From Bacteroidia bacterium (GTDB lineage: Bacteria; Bacteroidota; Bacteroidia; Cytophagales; JAAEPT01), in contig JAUIJC010000004.1 in the NCBI GenBank assembly GCA_030431525.1, positions 62,001 to 126,000 of the forward strand: a stretch of DNA of 64,000 nucleotides. The letters run 5' to 3'. The notes beneath the pieces were generated by a model. That model saw nothing but the letters and a program-made list of their open reading frames with translations, was not told where the DNA came from and did no database searches. Below are positions 59,529-64,000 of the stretch, piece after piece (positions within the stretch are counted from its first letter, which is position 1; every line of letters starts with the position of its first letter). A program made the position numbers and the translations under genes.

Positions 59529-60499
59529 GCCTCCAAAACCTTGAATTCAGGAGAAGGAATCAATTCCACTTTTTTAATCGATGCAGGAAGAAGGATTGCG
59601 TCTCCTTTTTCAAACTTGTACTCCTTGTCTTCATGTTTGATGGTCAACGCACCTTCAAAGCAAACAAAAATCACGAAGGAATCTAGGGTAGAGTAATCAC
59701 GGGTAACTGGCTGATTGCAGTTCAGTTTGTTCGTCGTGAAGTACTCGCAATCCACCAATGAAATTGGTTGGTTACGTTTACAAACGTAGTTTGTGCGGTA
59801 ATCTGAGTGATGGGTATAATCGATGGCCTCTAAGGCCTGATCAGTGTGCAACTCGCGAGGTTTACCGTCCTTGTCGATTCTATCGAAATCGTAGATGCGG
59901 TAAGTGATGTCCGAGGTTTGCTGAATCTCTGCCAAGAGCAATCCTTTACCGATGGTATGCACCCGTCCGGCCGGAAGGAAGAACACGTCACCTGCTTTCG
60001 CATTCTCATAATTGAGAATTTCAAGTAGGCGTTTTTCTTTTAGAAACTTAAGGTAGGTTTCAGGGTCGATTTCCCTGTTGAATCCACTAACCAATTGAGC
60101 TCCTTCGTCCGCCTGAAAAATATACCACATTTCGGTCTTACCGAAGGAGTCGTGGCGCTCTTGTGCTAAGCTGTCATCAGGGTGAACTTGGACGGAAAGG
60201 TCCGCGTTGGCATCGATGAATTTGACTAGAAGGGGGAACTCATCGCCGAATTGCTCATAGACTTTCTTACCCAGCAATTCGTCCTTGAAGGAGCTGATTA
60301 GTTCGGTAAGCGGTTTACCGTCTAAACTTCCACCATTAACGTGAGACACATTTCCTTCTACACCAGAAATTTCCCAAGTCTCCCCACAATTTGGTAGGGG
60401 TGAGAAGTCTTTGTTCAGAATGGATTTTATCTTTTGGCCTCCCCAGATTTTCTCTTTAAAGATGGGGTGAAATTTCAAAGGATAAAGGTTGTCTCGCAT
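59513..60499 (-). CDS. manA: Mannose-6-phosphate isomerase, class I
   Basis: Interconverts mannose-6-phosphate and fructose-6-phosphate. 328 residues. Zinc-site motifs: QVHPDDSLA with the glutamine and histidine, the glutamate in KTEMWYI, and the late histidine in GRVHTIGKGLLLAEIQQTSDITYRIYDFDR. The N-terminus KFHPIFKEKIWGGQ is typical of the short bacterial class I. The gene ends within a REP palindrome. It lies downstream of pgi on the same strand, but a terminator-like hairpin and its own -7 box separate them. Together they handle hexose-6-phosphate isomerisation at the entry to glycolysis and to nucleotide-sugar synthesis. Confidence 0.96.
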   Translation of the reverse strand: MRDNLYPLKFHPIFKEKIWGGQKIKSILNKDFSPLPNCGETWEISGVEGNVSHVNGGSLDGKPLTELISSFKDELLGKKVYEQFGDEFPLLVKFIDANADLSVQVHPDDSLAQERHDSFGKTEMWYIFQADEGAQLVSGFNREIDPETYLKFLKEKRLLEILNYENAKAGDVFFLPAGRVHTIGKGLLLAEIQQTSDITYRIYDFDRIDKDGKPRELHTDQALEAIDYTHHSDYRTNYVCKRNQPISLVDCEYFTTNKLNCNQPVTRDYSTLDSFVIFVCFEGALTIKHEDKEYKFEKGDAILLPASIKKVELIPSPEFKVLEAYVPA

Positions 60500-60522
60500 A
60501 ATCTTCCTCTTGCCACAAACGA

Positions 60523-60530
60523 CAAAGATA
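60523..60530 (-). promoter_or_regulatory. Candidate -7 box of manA
   Basis: Minus strand TATCTTTG, exact match to TAnnTTTG, ending 24 bases before the start codon; the -33 element is not clear. Confidence 0.5.
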
Positions 60531-60545
60531 ACAAAATTAGTAAAG

Positions 60546-60584
60546 AGGCTCCGGTTTCAGATGGAAGGGAACCAGAGCCTCTAA
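60546..60584 (-). terminator. Terminator of pgi
   Basis: AGAGGCTCCGGTT pairs with AACCAGAGCCTCT (one mismatch). On the minus strand a T-rich stretch follows. It separates pgi from manA. Confidence 0.8.
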
Positions 60585-60587
60585 TAC

Positions 60588-62360
<1,773 letters not shown>

Positions 62361-62406
62361 TTATTGGCTTTTTTCTCCAATTCTTATCTGAACAATCCAT
62401 CTTTTT

Positions 62407-62757
62407 ATGGTTTCAAGAAAAAATCTCGGCAATCGGGGAGAGGACCAAGCGGTTGAATTCCTCAAGCAGAAAGGGTTTTCGTTGTTGGAACGACAATACC
62501 GTCATGGAAGGGCGGAGATTGATCTGATTATGCGCAAGGACGATTTGATGATTTTTGTCGAAGTGAAGACGCGAACAGGAAAGGCCTATGGACGGCCAGA
62601 AGATGCCATCAGCCAAGGACAGATTGAACGAATTATGTCTTCAGCGGAACATTACATTTTTGAACAAGGCTGGGAGGGACGCCTGCGCTTTGATGTTATT
62701 GCGGTGCAATGCTATCAAGGGCGGGTGGAGTTGACGCATCTTGAGGATGCTTTTTGA
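62407..62757 (+). CDS. YraN-family (UPF0102) nuclease-like protein
   Basis: A 116-residue protein of the UPF0102 family with a restriction-endonuclease-like fold. Motifs: NLGNRGEDQAVEFLKQKGF, RAEIDLIMRKDDLMIFVEVKTR (the D and ExK residues of a PD-(D/E)xK site), and RPEDAISQGQ. Biological role unsettled. Its last 62 bases overlap the end of the convergent penicillin-binding protein gene, so both proteins share DNA for their C-terminal codons. Confidence 0.93.
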   Translation: MVSRKNLGNRGEDQAVEFLKQKGFSLLERQYRHGRAEIDLIMRKDDLMIFVEVKTRTGKAYGRPEDAISQGQIERIMSSAEHYIFEQGWEGRLRFDVIAVQCYQGRVELTHLEDAF

Positions 62758-64000
62758 TGAGGCTATCCTTGGTGGGTTGTGGATTTTTGAGAAAATGCTT
62801 TTCATAATCAGGAACGGCGGGCAGAACCTCACCCTCGCTTGGAATGGGTTGGATGATTTTGATTTCCTCTTCCAATTCTTCCCTTAAATCATCTGAAATG
62901 GTCCACTGATTCTTTTTTAGGATTGCTTCAATCATTTCCATGTCGGCAGGAAGGCTGTCAATGTATGATGGGCATGGAATCCATGTTCGCTTGAATTCCC
63001 CGAAATAGCTTTTCCTGAATTGCTTTTCCTTTTGAAGTGACGAGAAAAATTCCGCCCAGATAGGCATTGCTGTTTTAGCCCCTTGACCAAGTTTTGTGGA
63101 TAGGTAGTGGATTCGTGGGTCATCGGCGCCTACCCAACAGCCCGCCAGAAGTTTTGGGGTATAACCGATGTACCAGCCATCCCTGTTTTCTTGGGATGTT
63201 CCTGTTTTTCCAGCCATTTGGGCACTGAATTTAAATTTTCGACGAAGTGAACCAGCGGTTCCGTTGTCCACGGTTTGGCGAAGCATCTCGTTGATTTGCC
63301 TTGCGTATTTTTTCTTCAGTACAGGCGTTGAGCTTGGCTTTGCTTCATAAATGACATTTCCTTGGGCATCCTCAATGCGTTGGATGACATGCGCTTTTTG
63401 ATACTTTCCGTCATTGAGAAAAACCCCAAAGGCTGTGGTCATCTCCAATAAGGAAACCGAACCTGAGCCCAAACCAATCGAAGGGTCGGAAGGGAGGTAT
63501 GAGCTGATGCCCATGGCTTTGGCAAGCTCAACTGTATTTTCCACGCCAGAGCGAATTGTGAGCTGGGCAGTGACGGTATTGACCGAACGAGCCAATCCAC
63601 CTGCCATGGTATAATAGCCTTTGTATTCGCGGTTTACATTTCGTGGTGCCCAAGGCTTGTCCCCAGTTTCCTTACTTGGAAACTCAATGAGCGTGTCTGA
63701 AAATAGACGACAAGGACTGATTCCTTGATTTAGTGCATTGGCATAGACTATTGGTTTAAAAACGGAACCAGTCTGTCTTTTGGCTTGCACATGGTCATAG
63801 GGATAATGTTTGTGATAGATTCCACCCACATAGGCCAGCACCTCAAGGGAGGCAGGGTCAATGGCAACAAAGCTTGTTTGAAGCTGTGTGTGTTGGTGGA
63901 TGATGGAGTCATATACGCTCATGGTGGTGTCCCGTTCTCCATACAGATTGTCGAAGGTTTCGAAGGTGAGCTCAATCCGTTTGAGGCTGTCCAATGTCTT
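62696..64000 (-). CDS. Class A penicillin-binding protein, transpeptidase part (5' truncated by window)
   Basis: Peptidoglycan synthase of the PBP1a type. Only the linker and transpeptidase domain are in the window; the frame is open to the right edge, so the glycosyltransferase half lies outside. Active-site motifs: SVFK in KRQTGSVFKPIVY, SVN in GGLARSVNTVTAQL, and KTG in MAGKTGTSQENRDGW, followed by YIGYTPKLLAGCWVGAD. The C-terminal tail is glutamate/proline-rich. The gene end overlaps yraN by 62 bases. Identification as a class A enzyme is by context of the sequence (linker and GISPCRLF region), not by the missing domain. Confidence 0.92.
   Translation of the reverse strand, partial: KTLDSLKRIELTFETFDNLYGERDTTMSVYDSIIHQHTQLQTSFVAIDPASLEVLAYVGGIYHKHYPYDHVQAKRQTGSVFKPIVYANALNQGISPCRLFSDTLIEFPSKETGDKPWAPRNVNREYKGYYTMAGGLARSVNTVTAQLTIRSGVENTVELAKAMGISSYLPSDPSIGLGSGSVSLLEMTTAFGVFLNDGKYQKAHVIQRIEDAQGNVIYEAKPSSTPVLKKKYARQINEMLRQTVDNGTAGSLRRKFKFSAQMAGKTGTSQENRDGWYIGYTPKLLAGCWVGADDPRIHYLSTKLGQGAKTAMPIWAEFFSSLQKEKQFRKSYFGEFKRTWIPCPSYIDSLPADMEMIEAILKKNQWTISDDLREELEEEIKIIQPIPSEGEVLPAVPDYEKHFLKNPQPTKDSLIKKHPQDASTPPALDSIAPQ

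Noticed and set aside
62696-62757. Frameshift or misassembly at the yraN/PBP junction
   Set aside because: Both frames end in ordinary stop codons and the YraN end matches its family; a natural overlap is simpler.

Overview
The window looks like chromosomal DNA of a member of the Bacteroidota, probably a Cytophagales-type gliding or surface-complex-rich marine bacterium; the genus cannot be named from sequence alone. The evidence is: two giant secreted proteins with C-terminal type IX secretion (T9SS) type B sorting domains, one protein with a type A sorting tail, a PorP/SprF protein, several OmpA/PD40 proteins, the rpsF-rpsR-rplI ribosomal operon, and several promoters of the Bacteroidota form TTG-N20-TAnnTTTG. 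No rRNA, tRNA, CRISPR array, prophage or complete insertion sequence was found.

Layout. 0-4 kb: panB (cut by the left edge), then an RNA-modification operon (RluA-type pseudouridine synthase, small membrane protein, THUMP methyltransferase, small conserved protein). 4-8 kb: secreted TPR protein and a pair of OmpA-domain proteins. 8-14 kb: metabolic and housekeeping genes (IMPACT protein, leucine dehydrogenase, PspC protein, LMW phosphatase, amidohydrolase, DUF2157/GDYXXLXY pair). 14.4-21.6 kb: a 2400-aa T9SS cargo protein. 22-23.3 kb: rplI, rpsR, rpsF. 23.4-38 kb: a mixture of small envelope, signalling and metabolic genes, including apaG, a 2Fe-2S flavin reductase, a hybrid histidine kinase, a 788-aa coiled-coil protein, mdh, a YdcF-like protein and an MscS channel.

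38-52.3 kb is the most striking block: a tightly spaced operon of about 14 kb encoding a dockerin-like secreted protein, a 3139-aa repeat-rich T9SS type B cargo, its probable PorP/SprF partner, and a PorE-like protein with TPR, PD40, OmpA and three LysM-like segments. Gaps between these genes are only 31-40 bases. It reads as a self-contained module for secreting a very large surface protein and tying it to peptidoglycan.

52.3-64 kb: AraC regulator, Nudix hydrolase, rnhB, gcvT, comB-like phosphatase, a small T9SS cargo, lipB with a co-transcribed unknown, a RAYT transposase with its REP hairpins, manA, pgi, a YraN protein and a class A penicillin-binding protein cut by the right edge.

The spacers are unusually rich in palindromic elements of at least four kinds. 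The RAYT-associated REP cores sit in the centre of longer inverted duplications of locus-specific DNA, in one case a perfect inverted copy of the end of manA. A second class (five loci) consists of inverted arms built from 7-base units that keep the period while the sequence differs between loci. These two classes are the strongest candidates for something not well described.
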